Assembly: GCA_020636045.1 (NCBI GenBank)
Contig: JACJYP010000011.1
Location: forward strand, 1-64,000
Length of the DNA stretch: 64,000 bases
DNA from: Lewinellaceae bacterium
GTDB lineage: Bacteria; Bacteroidota; Bacteroidia; Chitinophagales; Saprospiraceae
Reading direction: 5' to 3'
The translations under genes were made by a program, and so were the position numbers. The notes below the pieces were generated by a model. It ran no database searches. It saw nothing but the letters and a program-made list of their open reading frames with translations, and was not told where the DNA came from. The first letter of the stretch is position 1, and every line of letters starts with the position of its first letter. Shown here piece by piece: positions 9,697 to 20,320 of the stretch.

Positions 9697-12600
9697 TTAT
9701 CGCACTACGGTCACGTCACCCGAATACACTTCGGTGCTTCCGTCAATAAATTCGACTTCTACTACGTATACGTATACGCCGGGATTTACCTCTTTGCCCT
9801 TGGCATGGCCGTTCCATCCGTATTGCGGAATATTTGGATCGAAATTGGTGTTTTCAAACAACATCTCCCCCCAGCGATCATAGATCTGCATCGTACGTAT
9901 GTTGCTCACTTCCGGTCCTGCAAACACGGTAAAGGCATCGTTTGCTTCTTCTGATGAAGGCTTGATGATATTCGGGAAAAACACACGTTTGTTCCTGACT
10001 ACGGCGATCCTGATGTCGTCGCTGGCCACACAGCCGGATGTATCGATCAGTCGAATGGTATAAGTCTGCGACTCCGGTGGTTTCGCATAGGTTGTCAACG
10101 AGTCCGGCGTAAGCAGGTAATCCGTCGGAGACCAAAGCAGTGAGTCCAGTGCAAATGCGTTATGCACGGCAGTGATGATGGTACTGTCACCAAAGTTGAC
10201 GGTGATATCGGGGCCGAGGTTGACATTGAATGGCAACGGCGCAGGCAATTCGACGTCCGTTTCGGTGACACAGCCGTTGAGGTCGGTGATCTCGAGCGTA
10301 TAGTCGCCCGCCGTTAGTTGGCCAAACAGAACCGGGAAGGTATCGATGACCTGTGATGTTTGTCCGTTGATTCCCAATGTGTATGGCTCGGGGCCGCCCT
10401 GTACGGAGATCAGTTCAATGGCGCCATCCCGCGCTCCGAAGCATTTGGGAGCGGTCAATTCCAGTTCGATCACCAGTTCCGGTGGCGCTGTAAGCGTAAA
10501 TGAGTCGATAAAGACACACCCTGCCAAATCGGTGAGTGTCACGGTGTAAGTGCCGGGGTCGAGGTTGCTCAGTTGAAGACCGCTCAGGCCGTTGTCCCAA
10601 CTAACATTCACAGGTGGCGTGCCGCCGGTCAGGGTCAGATCGATGGACCCATCCTCTCCATTCGGACAACTGACACCGAAGCCGTTGTAATCGGACAACA
10701 CCGCCGTTGCGCCCGGGTCCGAAACATTTACCGTTGCGCCGGCACCCGGCACTGGCGGGCACATATTACCGGTTGCCGTCAGTGCGCTGATCGTGTATGT
10801 AGTGGTTGCGGAGGGCGTAACATCGAAAGTAGCGCCGCTTTGCACTCCGGTCAGTTGTATCGGGGCCGGACCGCCAGTAATCGTAACGTCGTATGGACTG
10901 CCGCCGCTCAGGATCAGTCCCAGGGTGGCGGTACCGCCCGCACAGATGGTGGCATCACCGATCAGCGAACCGCTTGGCGATGGCGTGATCGTCACGGTCG
11001 CCTGTCCGTTCACCGTACCCGAACAGTACTTATCCGTCACGGAAACCAGCGTAAAGGTCTGGTTCTGTTGTACGTTGGTCGTAGTGATCGTGAACGTAAG
11101 CCCCGGGGAAGTAATGGGAGCCTGCGGCACGTTATTGATCGTGTAGACAAAAGTAAAAGGAGGCGCGCCGGTAAAGACGATCTTGAATGCAGCATTCCCA
11201 CCTGCGCAGAAAGTAGTATCGCCGGCGAGCACGGCCGTCGGGGGATTCCTGAATATGACCGGAATGCCGGGAGAAATGGAAAGGCAGGGATCCAGGGTAT
11301 CCACGGCGCCGGTTCCGTTGTTATTCCCGGCCATTGCAGCTATGAAGTAAGTGGTGCCGGCAGTCATGCCGGCCTGGAATCCGAAAGACGGAGTATTGGA
11401 AGTGGCAATGATCCCAAGTGGTAATTGTGTCGGATCCTGATACAGGATATATTGAAGCACATCGTCCGATTCCAGAGACTGGTCGCCGTTCGCCATGACG
11501 GATACCAAACCGTCGGGCAGGCATCCGTTCGCCGTAACAGCGGTAAGGGTTCCGGCATCGGTATCGCACAGGCAGTCGGCTTCACCGGCCACGGTCTGGC
11601 TGCAGCCGTTCGGGTCGGTTACCGTTACATTGAACGGAAGCAACGCAGAGATCGGGTTGGAGGTAAAGGTGGAATCGCTGAATACACCTGTTACACCGCT
11701 CACTGTGTAAACACTGTTGGGAGCAGCGCCATTGCTGACCTCAAATTGCAGCACATAGGTTTGGGCCGCCAGGTCGCAGATCGTCTGAACGTTCAGCACT
11801 TGCAAGGTGTTAACGGCAACTGTAGCGCTGCCGCTCACAGTGCCGCCACAGTTGCCGGCGCCGGCCACACTCACCAGATTGTATGTAGCAGATGTTGCGG
11901 GTGTCACGACCAGCGTGTACGGGTTTTGTGAAGTCGTGATCTGCTGGGGAGCGCCATTTTCCGTGTATTCAAACGTGTAGGGCCCGTCACCGGCGAATTG
12001 AACCGTCAGGCTGGCAGAATCTCCGGGGCAGATCACTGCCATGCCGGACAGGTCTGCTGTTACCTGCGGCCTCCATGTGACTGCCGGGCCGATCGCAATT
12101 GACAGGCACATATCATTCAGATCGACCGTGTTGCCGAGGTTGTCTCCTGCAATGGCAACCACAAAATAAGTTGTACCCGGCATCATGGTGCCAGGCATAA
12201 AGCCAAAGTCCGGGGTGTCGTTGGTGGCGAGGATCGTCCAGGTTGCCGGATCGGTCGTGGTCACCAGAACGTAGATCAGGGTATCGTTCGCATCGAGTAC
12301 GGTGCCGGTAGCGAGCCCGAGGTTCACTGCCTGATCGGCACAGAGCGTCAGCGCTGTCTGATCGAGTGTGCCTGCCATTGTTACGCACGAGCATATCACG
12401 GTGCCACTGGTGGAATCCTGGCCGCAATTCTGCACGTCGCTCAAATAGAACAAATACGGATCGCCGGAAGGGATCGGAGCGCTCAAAAACTGGGCGCCGG
12501 TAACCGTCCCGGGCTGGCCGTTAACTGTAAACGGGGCAACGCCATTTAGAATATCAAATGAAACCGTGTAGGTCTGCGTAGCGGAATCGCACTGGGTTTG

Positions 12601-15600
12601 CACATTAGTGATGGAAGGCACGCCGTAAACGCTGATGTTGACGGCGCCCAACACCGTCCCCATCGAACAGTACAGGTCGCTGACACTGTCCATCTGGATC
12701 ACGGTATTCTGGTTATAACTGCTGGTCCAGGAATAGGTGTTGCTGTTAATTCCGGAAACAGGCGTTTGTGGGGTACCGAATATGGAGGTATTAAAAGAGA
12801 ACGGGGGCGTTCCAGTGAAATTGACGGTAAGGGTCACCAGTTGATTCTGGCAAATACTGGTATCGAATGAAACGAGTTCCGCTTGCGGAAGCGCCTGGAA
12901 AACGACCGGCGTGCCGGTCGCGACGGACAGGCATGGATCGGTCAGGTCGATCTGGCCCGTACCGCTGGGATTTCCCGCTACGGCAGAGATGTAATACACG
13001 ACATTGGTCATCATGCCGGGTTGAAATGCGAAATTCGGCGTCGTGTTCCAGCCCCAGATCGTGCCTACCGGTTCGCCCGGATTGGAATGCAGGATATAAA
13101 GCAGAACATCATTGGTGTCGAGCACACTGCCGCTGGCCGTAAAGGCCATTGCCGTGTCCGAGACGCAGAAATTCAGTTGTGTCTGGTCCATAGTGCCGGC
13201 GTCTGTGGTGCAAACGCAGGTAGAATTACCGGATATAGTCGTTTGTCCGCAGCCAAGGGCATCTGCTATGTCGACCATATAGGAACTGCTGGTGGGGATC
13301 GGAACGCTGGTGAATATATTCCCGCTGAACGAGCCGCCAACGCCGCTGACATTGAAAGGCGGAACCCCGGTCACCGTAAAACTCAGCGTGTAGGTCATTG
13401 TATTAAAATCGCAGAGCGTGCTCAGGTTAGATATCTGCGGAGGCGTATTCACAACAATATTGGCCGTGTCGGCCATTGCCGACGAGCACCTGCTGTCACT
13501 CACTGCTACCAGGGTAAGCACGGTGCTGGCTACCGGCTGGATGGCGATGTTGTAGGTCGAGTTCGGAATGTTATTGACGGTGGGCTGTTGCACGCCATTG
13601 AGCGCCCAGGTGAGCGAGAACGGCGCCACGCCGGTCAGCGTAACCGGAACAACGGCTTGCCCGCCCGCACAAATGGTATCTCCCGCTCCCAGATTTGCCG
13701 TAGGCAATGCATAAAAGGTGACAGGGGTACCCTGTGCTATAGACAGGCAGAGGTCGTTGAGATCGACAAGTCCGCTACCATTGTTGTTACCGGCAATGGC
13801 CGAAATGTAATAGGTTACCCCGGCCATCATGCCCGGCTGGAAGCCGAAGGAGGGCGCATCGCTCCAGGCAAGTATGGTGCCGATCGGAATGGCGGGATTG
13901 GTGTGCAGGATAAACCGCAGGATATCGTCGCCATCGTTTACGAAATTATTGTTGTAAATGGCCGTGATCGTATCTCCTACGCAGGCGGTCAGTGCGGTCA
14001 GGTTCATCGTACCTGCCTCCGTGGTACAGTTGCAGGTGGATGGCCCCATTACCGTAACATCCCCGCAATCATTGGCGTCGTGGAATGTAAAACTGTAATC
14101 CGTGCCGATGGGAATGGGATTGCTGGTAAATTGCGAACCATTGAACATGCCGCTTCCCGAAATCAGGGTCAGGGGCAGGGTGGCGCCCAGCACATCGAAC
14201 TGCACCGTGTAAGTGCCTGCGGCCAGATTGCAGTTCTGATCCAGATTTGCATAGGTAGGAGGATAGTTGATCGTGATGGTTGCCGTGCCCTGCGGAGTGC
14301 CTACGCAACCCGGCGATTCGACGCTGATCAGTTCATATGTAGTGGTGGTGGTGGTATTTACCGGAATGATAAAGGGGTCGTCAAACGTGGTATCGGGCGC
14401 CTGTGCAACGCCATCGATCGTATAAATAATGGTGAACGGGCCGGTTCCGGTAAAATCAACCATAACGGTCGTATTGGCCGAATCGCAGAAAGACTGGTCA
14501 CCCGTCAAGATGGCGGTGGGAGGTGTGAAAACGAATACGACCGCCTGTCCCGATACGTTGCCATCACAGTTGCCGTTGCTCACGCTCGCCAGTTTGTAGA
14601 CCGTGCCGATATTCGGCTTTACGTTGAAAGTATATGGATTCGAGGAAGTGGTGATCGGTGGCTGTGGTACGTTATTGGCCAGATAGGTAAAAGTGTAGGG
14701 TCCCGCTCCGAGAAATGAAACGGTAATACTGATGCTGTCACCGCCCAGGCATATCTGCCCGCCACCCGATATGGTGGCCGATACGGTGGGTGCGAGGTTC
14801 ACGGTGGCCATGCCCGAGAAGGTGCCCGTGCATCCGTTCGAACTCACACTTTTGAGCGTATATGCTGTGGTCGAGCCCGGTGACACCTGTAAAATATAAG
14901 GATCGTTGCTTGTGGTGATCGTATCCGCATTTATGCCGTTGGCGGCATAAATAAACGTAAACGGCCCCGTTCCGGTGAAATCGACGATCAGACTGGCCGT
15001 ATCGCCGGGGCAAATAGTCGTATCGCCGCTGATCATTGCGCTCGGCGGTGTCCCGACGGTTATTGTGAAAGTCCCGCTTGCCTGTCCGGTACACCCGCCG
15101 CCGCTGACGGATACCAGGGTGTAGGTGCTGGTCGTATTCGGTGAAACCGTGATCGTATATGTGCTTTGCGAGGTGGTAATGGAAGGCTGGTTGACATTGT
15201 TGACGGCGTACACGAACGTGTAAGGCGATGGCCCCGATAAATTGATGACGAGGTCGACCGGTTGCGCGCTGCAAATGGTGGAATCGCCGCTGACAAGGGT
15301 TGCGGTCGGACTGGGATTTACTGTAACGATGGCTGTTCCCTGTGCAATGCCCACACAGCCGTTTGCCGAAACGTCCGTCAGTTCATACGTTGTCGTGGCA
15401 GAGGGCGCCACGACAAAAACAAAGGGGTTGTTGGATGTGGTGATAGGCCCCTGGGGAATCCCGTCGGCCGTGTAGTCGAATGTGAACGGTCCGGTTCCCC
15501 CAAAAGTGATGGTCAGGGGTGTGCCTTGTCCCGCACACACGTTTCCGCCGCCGGTGAGCGTACCGGTAGGCGCCTGGGCAACGGTGACGGTTTGTGCACC

Positions 15601-17214
15601 GCTCACCATTCCGGTGCAACCGTTGCTGCTCACACTGAACAACGTATAGTTGTAAACGCCTGGCATGCCGGGACTGGCTGTGATCGTGTAATTCGGCCCC
15701 GGTGTCGTAATGGAGGGCTGGTTGATGCCGTTGATCCGGTAAATAAAAGTAAAGGGCCCGGTACCCGTAAATTCTATTTCAATATCCGCAGTTTCTCCAG
15801 TGCAGATATTGGCGTTCCCGGAGGTGATCGTCGCAGTCGGCGCCGGGGTAACGGTGATATTGGCGCTTCCGGTTCCTGCTCCGGTGCAGCCGTTGGAAGT
15901 CACCTCCACCAAACTTACCGTGCCACTGTTGGTGAGGGGAACATTCAATATATATGGGTTATTGCTGGTATTAATGGGCGCCTGGTTCATCCCGTCGATG
16001 GCATACACGAATGTGTAGGGAGGGGTACCGCCCGTAAAGGTGACCGAAAACGTGGCATTGGCGCCGGAACAGATCGTTGGGCTGCCCGATAGTGCCAGAT
16101 TGCCACTCGGAGTTGGAGATACAGTGACGTTGAATATCTGGGGAGGACCGGCACAACCGTCAGCAGTGGCGGTGACGGTGACGGTGGCTGTAACGGGAAC
16201 AGGGATAGGCGGTACCGCTACGTTGATGTCGCCGGTACCATTGATGCTGCCGCCGGGAAGGGGTACGCTGGCCACCCAGTTGTAAGTTGAATTTGGGTTG
16301 TTGCCGCTGAAATTCACTGCAAGATTGCCGCCCGCGCATGCTGTAATATTGCCGGGGTTGTTGACGGTAGGCAACGGGTTGACCGTGATAGTGAACATGG
16401 CCGGCATGCCGTCGCAACCGCCGGAAGAAGGTGTGACGGTAATATTCGCCACCTGCTGGGTCATGATCGACGTCGGAGGATTAAAGGAAATATTACCTGT
16501 TCCGCTGGCTGCGAGTCCGATGGAGGGGTTGTCGTTCGTCCAGGAATAGGTAATGGGTGGATTTCCAGAGCCTGTAAAATTGACGGATACTCCCTGTCCG
16601 GCACATACTGTTACGTCATTTGGCTGGTTGACGGTAGGGCCCATCGCTCCGGTTACGGTGACCACATCAAACCAATATGTTTCCGTTGTGGCCTTGTTTG
16701 CCGCCCGGACGCGTATCCGCACGGTGTTGCCTACGAGCCCCCCGACTGCTGCGATCCCCGAACCTGGGCCACATACATAAGTAAATGTAACAAAGGGACC
16801 GCCGTCGAGGCTGTACTCGAACAGCATCTGGTCGTGGCCGTTGTCGATGTTGACGTTGCCGGAACACCCGAAATACGGGCCGCCGGGTTCGCACTCCATT
16901 ATGCCGGTAAAACCGTATGATGCCGACAGCGATACCGAGCAGGCGCTGCTGATGTCTATTTCATCAGTCAGCCATTCATTGCCATTACCTCCTCCCGATG
17001 CGCAACAGGGCGCTCCTTCCATATCGATGACCTCAAATCGCCCGTTCTGCACACCGGCGAAGGATTGGGGCGTGCCGTCGCAGTCGGTAAAGTTTTGGGT
17101 CCATCCCTGATTGGCGCCGTTAAAATCCTCCTGCCAGATAATCTGTGAAAAAGAGGTATTCGACCACAACAAACAGGTTAACAACAACAGAAATTGATCT
17201 GAACGGATTGACAT
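9697..17214 (-). CDS. Giant multidomain surface adhesin, T9SS type B (gliding-associated) sorting domain
   Basis: This 2505-aa product has a signal peptide (cleavage after SNTSFSQ, about residue 24) and a jelly-roll-like N-terminal domain to about residue 195. About ten PKD/Ig-like domains of ~85 residues follow ('ICPGDTASLIVDFTGTGPFTF' type). Next come four long composite units, each beginning C.CxTxAGTM(D/N) and carrying FGFQPGMM...YYISAIAGNN and DLCLSI blocks. A SprB-type repeat (SCPNGEDGSIDLTLTGG) precedes the C-terminal type B domain, which has FFPNIIKPSSEEANDAF and IYDRWGEMLFE. Type B cargo usually stays cell-attached through PorP/SprF-like partners, none of which is encoded here. Likely roles are adhesion or gliding; ligand unknown. 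Long antisense frames over this gene are codon-usage shadows. Confidence 0.9.
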   Translation of the reverse strand: MSIRSDQFLLLLTCLLWSNTSFSQIIWQEDFNGANQGWTQNFTDCDGTPQSFAGVQNGRFEVIDMEGAPCCASGGGNGNEWLTDEIDISSACSVSLSASYGFTGIMECEPGGPYFGCSGNVNIDNGHDQMLFEYSLDGGPFVTFTYVCGPGSGIAAVGGLVGNTVRIRVRAANKATTETYWFDVVTVTGAMGPTVNQPNDVTVCAGQGVSVNFTGSGNPPITYSWTNDNPSIGLAASGTGNISFNPPTSIMTQQVANITVTPSSGGCDGMPAMFTITVNPLPTVNNPGNITACAGGNLAVNFSGNNPNSTYNWVASVPLPGGSINGTGDINVAVPPIPVPVTATVTVTATADGCAGPPQIFNVTVSPTPSGNLALSGSPTICSGANATFSVTFTGGTPPYTFVYAIDGMNQAPINTSNNPYILNVPLTNSGTVSLVEVTSNGCTGAGTGSANITVTPAPTATITSGNANICTGETADIEIEFTGTGPFTFIYRINGINQPSITTPGPNYTITASPGMPGVYNYTLFSVSSNGCTGMVSGAQTVTVAQAPTGTLTGGGNVCAGQGTPLTITFGGTGPFTFDYTADGIPQGPITTSNNPFVFVVAPSATTTYELTDVSANGCVGIAQGTAIVTVNPSPTATLVSGDSTICSAQPVDLVINLSGPSPYTFVYAVNNVNQPSITTSQSTYTITVSPNTTSTYTLVSVSGGGCTGQASGTFTITVGTPPSAMISGDTTICPGDTASLIVDFTGTGPFTFIYAANGINADTITTSNDPYILQVSPGSTTAYTLKSVSSNGCTGTFSGMATVNLAPTVSATISGGGQICLGGDSISITVSFLGAGPYTFTYLANNVPQPPITTSSNPYTFNVKPNIGTVYKLASVSNGNCDGNVSGQAVVFVFTPPTAILTGDQSFCDSANTTVMVDFTGTGPFTIIYTIDGVAQAPDTTFDDPFIIPVNTTTTTTYELISVESPGCVGTPQGTATITINYPPTYANLDQNCNLAAGTYTVQFDVLGATLPLTLISGSGMFNGSQFTSNPIPIGTDYSFTFHDANDCGDVTVMGPSTCNCTTEAGTMNLTALTACVGDTITAIYNNNFVNDGDDILRFILHTNPAIPIGTILAWSDAPSFGFQPGMMAGVTYYISAIAGNNNGSGLVDLNDLCLSIAQGTPVTFYALPTANLGAGDTICAGGQAVVPVTLTGVAPFSLTWALNGVQQPTVNNIPNSTYNIAIQPVASTVLTLVAVSDSRCSSAMADTANIVVNTPPQISNLSTLCDFNTMTYTLSFTVTGVPPFNVSGVGGSFSGNIFTSVPIPTSSSYMVDIADALGCGQTTISGNSTCVCTTDAGTMDQTQLNFCVSDTAMAFTASGSVLDTNDVLLYILHSNPGEPVGTIWGWNTTPNFAFQPGMMTNVVYYISAVAGNPSGTGQIDLTDPCLSVATGTPVVFQALPQAELVSFDTSICQNQLVTLTVNFTGTPPFSFNTSIFGTPQTPVSGINSNTYSWTSSYNQNTVIQMDSVSDLYCSMGTVLGAVNISVYGVPSITNVQTQCDSATQTYTVSFDILNGVAPFTVNGQPGTVTGAQFLSAPIPSGDPYLFYLSDVQNCGQDSTSGTVICSCVTMAGTLDQTALTLCADQAVNLGLATGTVLDANDTLIYVLVTTTDPATWTILATNDTPDFGFMPGTMMPGTTYFVVAIAGDNLGNTVDLNDMCLSIAIGPAVTWRPQVTADLSGMAVICPGDSASLTVQFAGDGPYTFEYTENGAPQQITTSQNPYTLVVTPATSATYNLVSVAGAGNCGGTVSGSATVAVNTLQVLNVQTICDLAAQTYVLQFEVSNGAAPNSVYTVSGVTGVFSDSTFTSNPISALLPFNVTVTDPNGCSQTVAGEADCLCDTDAGTLTAVTANGCLPDGLVSVMANGDQSLESDDVLQYILYQDPTQLPLGIIATSNTPSFGFQAGMTAGTTYFIAAMAGNNNGTGAVDTLDPCLSISPGIPVIFRNPPTAVLAGDTTFCAGGNAAFKIVFTGAPPFTFVYTINNVPQAPITSPGLTFTITTTNVQQNQTFTLVSVTDKYCSGTVNGQATVTITPSPSGSLIGDATICAGGTATLGLILSGGSPYDVTITGGPAPIQLTGVQSGATFDVTPSATTTYTISALTATGNMCPPVPGAGATVNVSDPGATAVLSDYNGFGVSCPNGEDGSIDLTLTGGTPPVNVSWDNGLSGLQLSNLDPGTYTVTLTDLAGCVFIDSFTLTAPPELVIELELTAPKCFGARDGAIELISVQGGPEPYTLGINGQTSQVIDTFPVLFGQLTAGDYTLEITDLNGCVTETDVELPAPLPFNVNLGPDITVNFGDSTIITAVHNAFALDSLLWSPTDYLLTPDSLTTYAKPPESQTYTIRLIDTSGCVASDDIRIAVVRNKRVFFPNIIKPSSEEANDAFTVFAGPEVSNIRTMQIYDRWGEMLFENTNFDPNIPQYGWNGHAKGKEVNPGVYVYVVEVEFIDGSTEVYSGDVTVVR

Positions 17215-17373
17215 GATATTAGCGGAAATTTCCTATCGGATTGGAATGGATGAACAAATAATCAGGGGGCTGAATTTCGGGCGGCTAAGGTATGGCAAAA
17301 AGCCCCATCTGCTTAATACCATAACAGTTAAGGGATATTGCTTAGCAAAAAATTTACACACGACCGGCTATCG

Positions 17374-17404
17374 TTTTGGCCGCCCGGGTGTTTACTTACC
17401 TTTG
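17374..17404 (+). promoter_or_regulatory. Bacteroidota-type promoter for the YggS-like gene
   Basis: TTTTG at 17374-17378, an 18-bp spacer, and a perfect TAnnTTTG box (TACCTTTG, 17397-17404) match the Bacteroidota -33/-7 consensus. Transcription should start near 17411, only about 14 nt before ATG 17425. This rules out the upstream in-frame start at 17338 and fixes the gene start. Confidence 0.8.
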
Positions 17405-17424
17405 CCGCCAGTTATTTCAGCAAA

Positions 17425-18078
17425 ATGCTTACCGAAATTCTTCAAACGCTGTCCGCCACAGGGACTACCCTCGTTGCCGTATCCAAGACCCACCCGCCGG
17501 AGCGGATCATGGAATTGTACCGGCAGGGGCAGCGCATTTTCGGCGAAAATCGCGTACAGGAGATGCTCGAAAAACAGGCGGCGCTGCCTAACGATATCGA
17601 ATGGCACCTTATTGGCCATTTGCAGACAAACAAGGTGAAATACATTGCGCCCTTTATACAGATGATCCAGTCGGTTGACAGCCTGCGATTGCTGCTGGAA
17701 ATTGATAAACAGGCTGCAAAAAACGAACGGGTGATCGATTGCCTGCTCCAGTTCCATATTGCAGAGGAGGAGACCAAATTCGGGCTTGATGAATCGGAGG
17801 CACGGGAATTGCTGTCCGATCCGGCATTTACCCAAATGAAACACGTGCGCATATGCGGGGTCATGGGAATGGCTACCTTTACCGACGATCGCGATGCGGT
17901 CAGACGCGAATTCAGGCATCTGCACAGCATTTTCAATCATATAAAACGCGATTTTTTCCCGAATGCTCCATTTTTTAAAGAGATTTCCATGGGTATGTCG
18001 GGCGACTGGCAAGCGGCGGTAGAGGAGGGGAGCACCATGGTCCGTATCGGCAGCCTGATCTTCGGTGATCGCAACTGA
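17425..18078 (+). CDS. yggS: YggS-family pyridoxal-phosphate-binding protein
   Basis: The 217-aa product matches the YggS/PLPBP family, single-domain alanine-racemase-like barrels that bind PLP and help vitamin B6 and amino-acid homeostasis without a clear enzymatic reaction. The PLP lysine is K21 in VAVSKTHPP. FGENRVQE, EWHLIGHLQTNK, and a late SMGMSGDW are all family hallmarks, and the length is normal if the start is ATG 17425. That start is supported by the promoter ending at 17404. It is cytosolic. The T9SS phospholipase-like gene follows 73 bp downstream and probably has its own promoter. Confidence 0.93.
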   Translation: MLTEILQTLSATGTTLVAVSKTHPPERIMELYRQGQRIFGENRVQEMLEKQAALPNDIEWHLIGHLQTNKVKYIAPFIQMIQSVDSLRLLLEIDKQAAKNERVIDCLLQFHIAEEETKFGLDESEARELLSDPAFTQMKHVRICGVMGMATFTDDRDAVRREFRHLHSIFNHIKRDFFPNAPFFKEISMGMSGDWQAAVEEGSTMVRIGSLIFGDRN

Positions 18079-18151
18079 CGGCTGAGCAATCAAAAAAGTA
18101 AAACCATCTTTTCAGCATAATTTACCCAATCTATATTCACACAAACCACGC

Positions 18152-20320
18152 ATGAATCGTATTCTACCGGTATTCGCCTTTATTCTCACTCTCCCCGGTT
18201 TTTCATTTTCACAGGTCATCGCGATCAGCGAGGCGCGGGCACTGCCGGCCGGATCGACGGCCACGGTGCGCGGGATCGTCACCAGTGGCGACGAGTTGGG
18301 CAAGATCCGCTATCTGCAGGACGGCACGGCCGGGATCGCGGCGTTCCCCGGCAACGGATCGGCCCCCGGATTCGATACGACCGTTCAACCGGGCGACAGC
18401 ATCGAGGTGACGGGCACGCTTGTGCTCTTTCACGGACTTCTGGAGATCAGCCCGATTACAAACTGGCAGGTGATCAGTTCGGGTAACCCGCTCCCTGCGC
18501 CGAAATCCGTTGCACTCGCCGACATATCGGATGCATTGGAGGGGCAACTCATCAGTGTCGATTGCGTGCATTTCGATGCTTCCGGAGGAGTATTCTCTAC
18601 TTCAGGCATTTATGGCATTGTCGATGGCGAAGGCAGCGCAGCCGAGATATACATTCGCTCGGGCCATCCTTTACAAAACACCGCCATTCCCGGCAGTACG
18701 ATCCATCTCACTGCCATCGTTTCGGAATATGACGACTTTCAGTTGCTGCCGAGGTCTGCTTCCGATCTGACGCCTGCGCCCTGCTTTTATTTCACCCTGC
18801 GCCCCGACCAGTCGGGTATCGAGACCGATGGCTTTACCGTGAGTTGGGCGACCAACCAAACCGCCTCGGCCAAATTGCGATACGGCACTACACCCGTGCC
18901 CTCCGGCGAGATCAACCTATCGACGCCTGCTCTTTCCCAATCCTATCACTTGTCAGGGCTTCAGCCCGGCACCATTTACTGGATACAGGTGGAGGCTACC
19001 CAAAACAATGAAGTGATCCTCTCGGAAACCGTACCCTTCGCCACCCGTTCCCTTTCTTCGGGTCAGATAGAAGTGTACTTTAATCACCCGATCGACGAAT
19101 CATCGGCAAACGGTCTGACACCTGCGGGCGACAGTTTTGATGAGTCGCTGAATGCGATCCTGACACACATCGCTGCAGCGCAGCAGACGATAGATGTGTC
19201 GATGTACAACAACAACCGGATAGACATCACTAATGCGTTGAAGCAGGCCTATGCGAACGGCGTGCGGGTGCGGTACGTTGCTGCGATCGACGGCAGCAGT
19301 CCCGCCCTGAGCCCGGCTCCTGCTTTTCCGGTCATCTACGGCAACAACTCTGCGCTGATGCACAACAAATTTATGGTGATCGATGCTGACATGACCGATA
19401 AGTGCTGGGTGATGAGCGGCTCGATGAACTGGACGACCGGCAATATGACGGACGACTTTAACAATATGCTGTTTATTCAGGATCAGTCGCTTGCGCGCGC
19501 ATACGAACTCGAGTTCGAAGAGATGTGGGGCGGTAGCGGCGATATGCCGGATGCTGCGAACAGCCGTTTCGGCGCAGCCAAAAAAGACAATACCCCGCAC
19601 CGTTTTATTATCGGAAATATTCCCGTTGAATCGTGGTTTTCTCCTTCCGATAAAGTGACGGGCCATATTACAAATGCCATTGAAACCGCAGATTCCGAAG
19701 CCCTGTTTGCGCTGCTTACCTTTACCAAAGACGAGCAGGCCAACGCGCTGATCGACGCAAACCTTGCGGGCGTACAGGTGCGGGGCATGATCGAAAATAC
19801 CGGCGACCAGGGCACGGAATTCAATTACCTGATCTCGCAGGGCGTCAATGTACAGCACCACAGCGTTTCCGGTATCCTGCACCACAAGTACGGTGTGATC
19901 GATGCGGATGCGCCGACCTCGGAACCCGTGGTTGTCACGGGTTCGCACAACTGGACCTTTTCTGCTGAAACCGCCAATGATGAAAACACCCTGCTCATCT
20001 ACGATGCGGACATAGCGCGATTGTACAAAGCTGAATTCGAACGCCGGTGGGTAGAGAATACGACCGCTGTGAAAAATGCGATTACATCTGCGGTCCGGCT
20101 GTCGCCGAACCCGGCCAGCGATATCCTTCTGATCGACGGGGCGGATCGCGGGTCGGTGAGCGTGCGCGATTCCTCCGGCAGAGAGTGGCTTTACGAGATA
20201 CTGCACAGCAACGGCCGTACCCGCCTGGATATCAGTACGCTTCCATCGGGCCATTATTTTGCCGTCATCAGAATGAAAAATGGCGTCGCCTCCTTTCCAT
20301 TTCAGAAAATTCAGCATTGA
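18152..20320 (+). CDS. Secreted phospholipase D-like protein with OB-fold-like and FnIII-like domains, T9SS type A
   Basis: The 722-aa product has a signal peptide (about residues 1-20, ending FSFSQ). An OB-fold-like region (about 21-205, with TVRGIVTSGDELG and GDSIEVTGTL) resembles nucleic-acid-binding modules found on secreted nucleases. A fibronectin III-like domain follows at about 215-300. Two HKD motifs come next: H404, K406 and D411 then GSMNW, and H577, K579 and D584 then GSHNW. The C-terminus (LSPNPASDILL onward) is a T9SS type A sorting domain. Two HKD motifs in one chain give a complete PLD active site. With the OB-like domain, an extracellular nuclease is at least as likely as a phospholipase. 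The last 41 nt overlap the start of the next gene. Confidence 0.85.
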   Translation: MNRILPVFAFILTLPGFSFSQVIAISEARALPAGSTATVRGIVTSGDELGKIRYLQDGTAGIAAFPGNGSAPGFDTTVQPGDSIEVTGTLVLFHGLLEISPITNWQVISSGNPLPAPKSVALADISDALEGQLISVDCVHFDASGGVFSTSGIYGIVDGEGSAAEIYIRSGHPLQNTAIPGSTIHLTAIVSEYDDFQLLPRSASDLTPAPCFYFTLRPDQSGIETDGFTVSWATNQTASAKLRYGTTPVPSGEINLSTPALSQSYHLSGLQPGTIYWIQVEATQNNEVILSETVPFATRSLSSGQIEVYFNHPIDESSANGLTPAGDSFDESLNAILTHIAAAQQTIDVSMYNNNRIDITNALKQAYANGVRVRYVAAIDGSSPALSPAPAFPVIYGNNSALMHNKFMVIDADMTDKCWVMSGSMNWTTGNMTDDFNNMLFIQDQSLARAYELEFEEMWGGSGDMPDAANSRFGAAKKDNTPHRFIIGNIPVESWFSPSDKVTGHITNAIETADSEALFALLTFTKDEQANALIDANLAGVQVRGMIENTGDQGTEFNYLISQGVNVQHHSVSGILHHKYGVIDADAPTSEPVVVTGSHNWTFSAETANDENTLLIYDADIARLYKAEFERRWVENTTAVKNAITSAVRLSPNPASDILLIDGADRGSVSVRDSSGREWLYEILHSNGRTRLDISTLPSGHYFAVIRMKNGVASFPFQKIQH

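Noticed and set aside
10573..11424. 283-codon antisense frame over the same adhesin
   Set aside because: Same cause: Arg/Gly/His-rich translation, no homology that I recognise, fully inside a well-supported gene.
12883..14718. 611-codon open frame antisense to the 2505-aa adhesin gene
   Set aside because: The product is very basic and low in complexity, with no recognisable domain or start context. It arises from the biased codon use of the repeat gene on the other strand.
19100..20317. 405-codon antisense frame over the PLD-like gene
   Set aside because: It lies wholly within a gene with signal peptide, two HKD motifs and T9SS domain; the translation is His/Arg-rich without domains.
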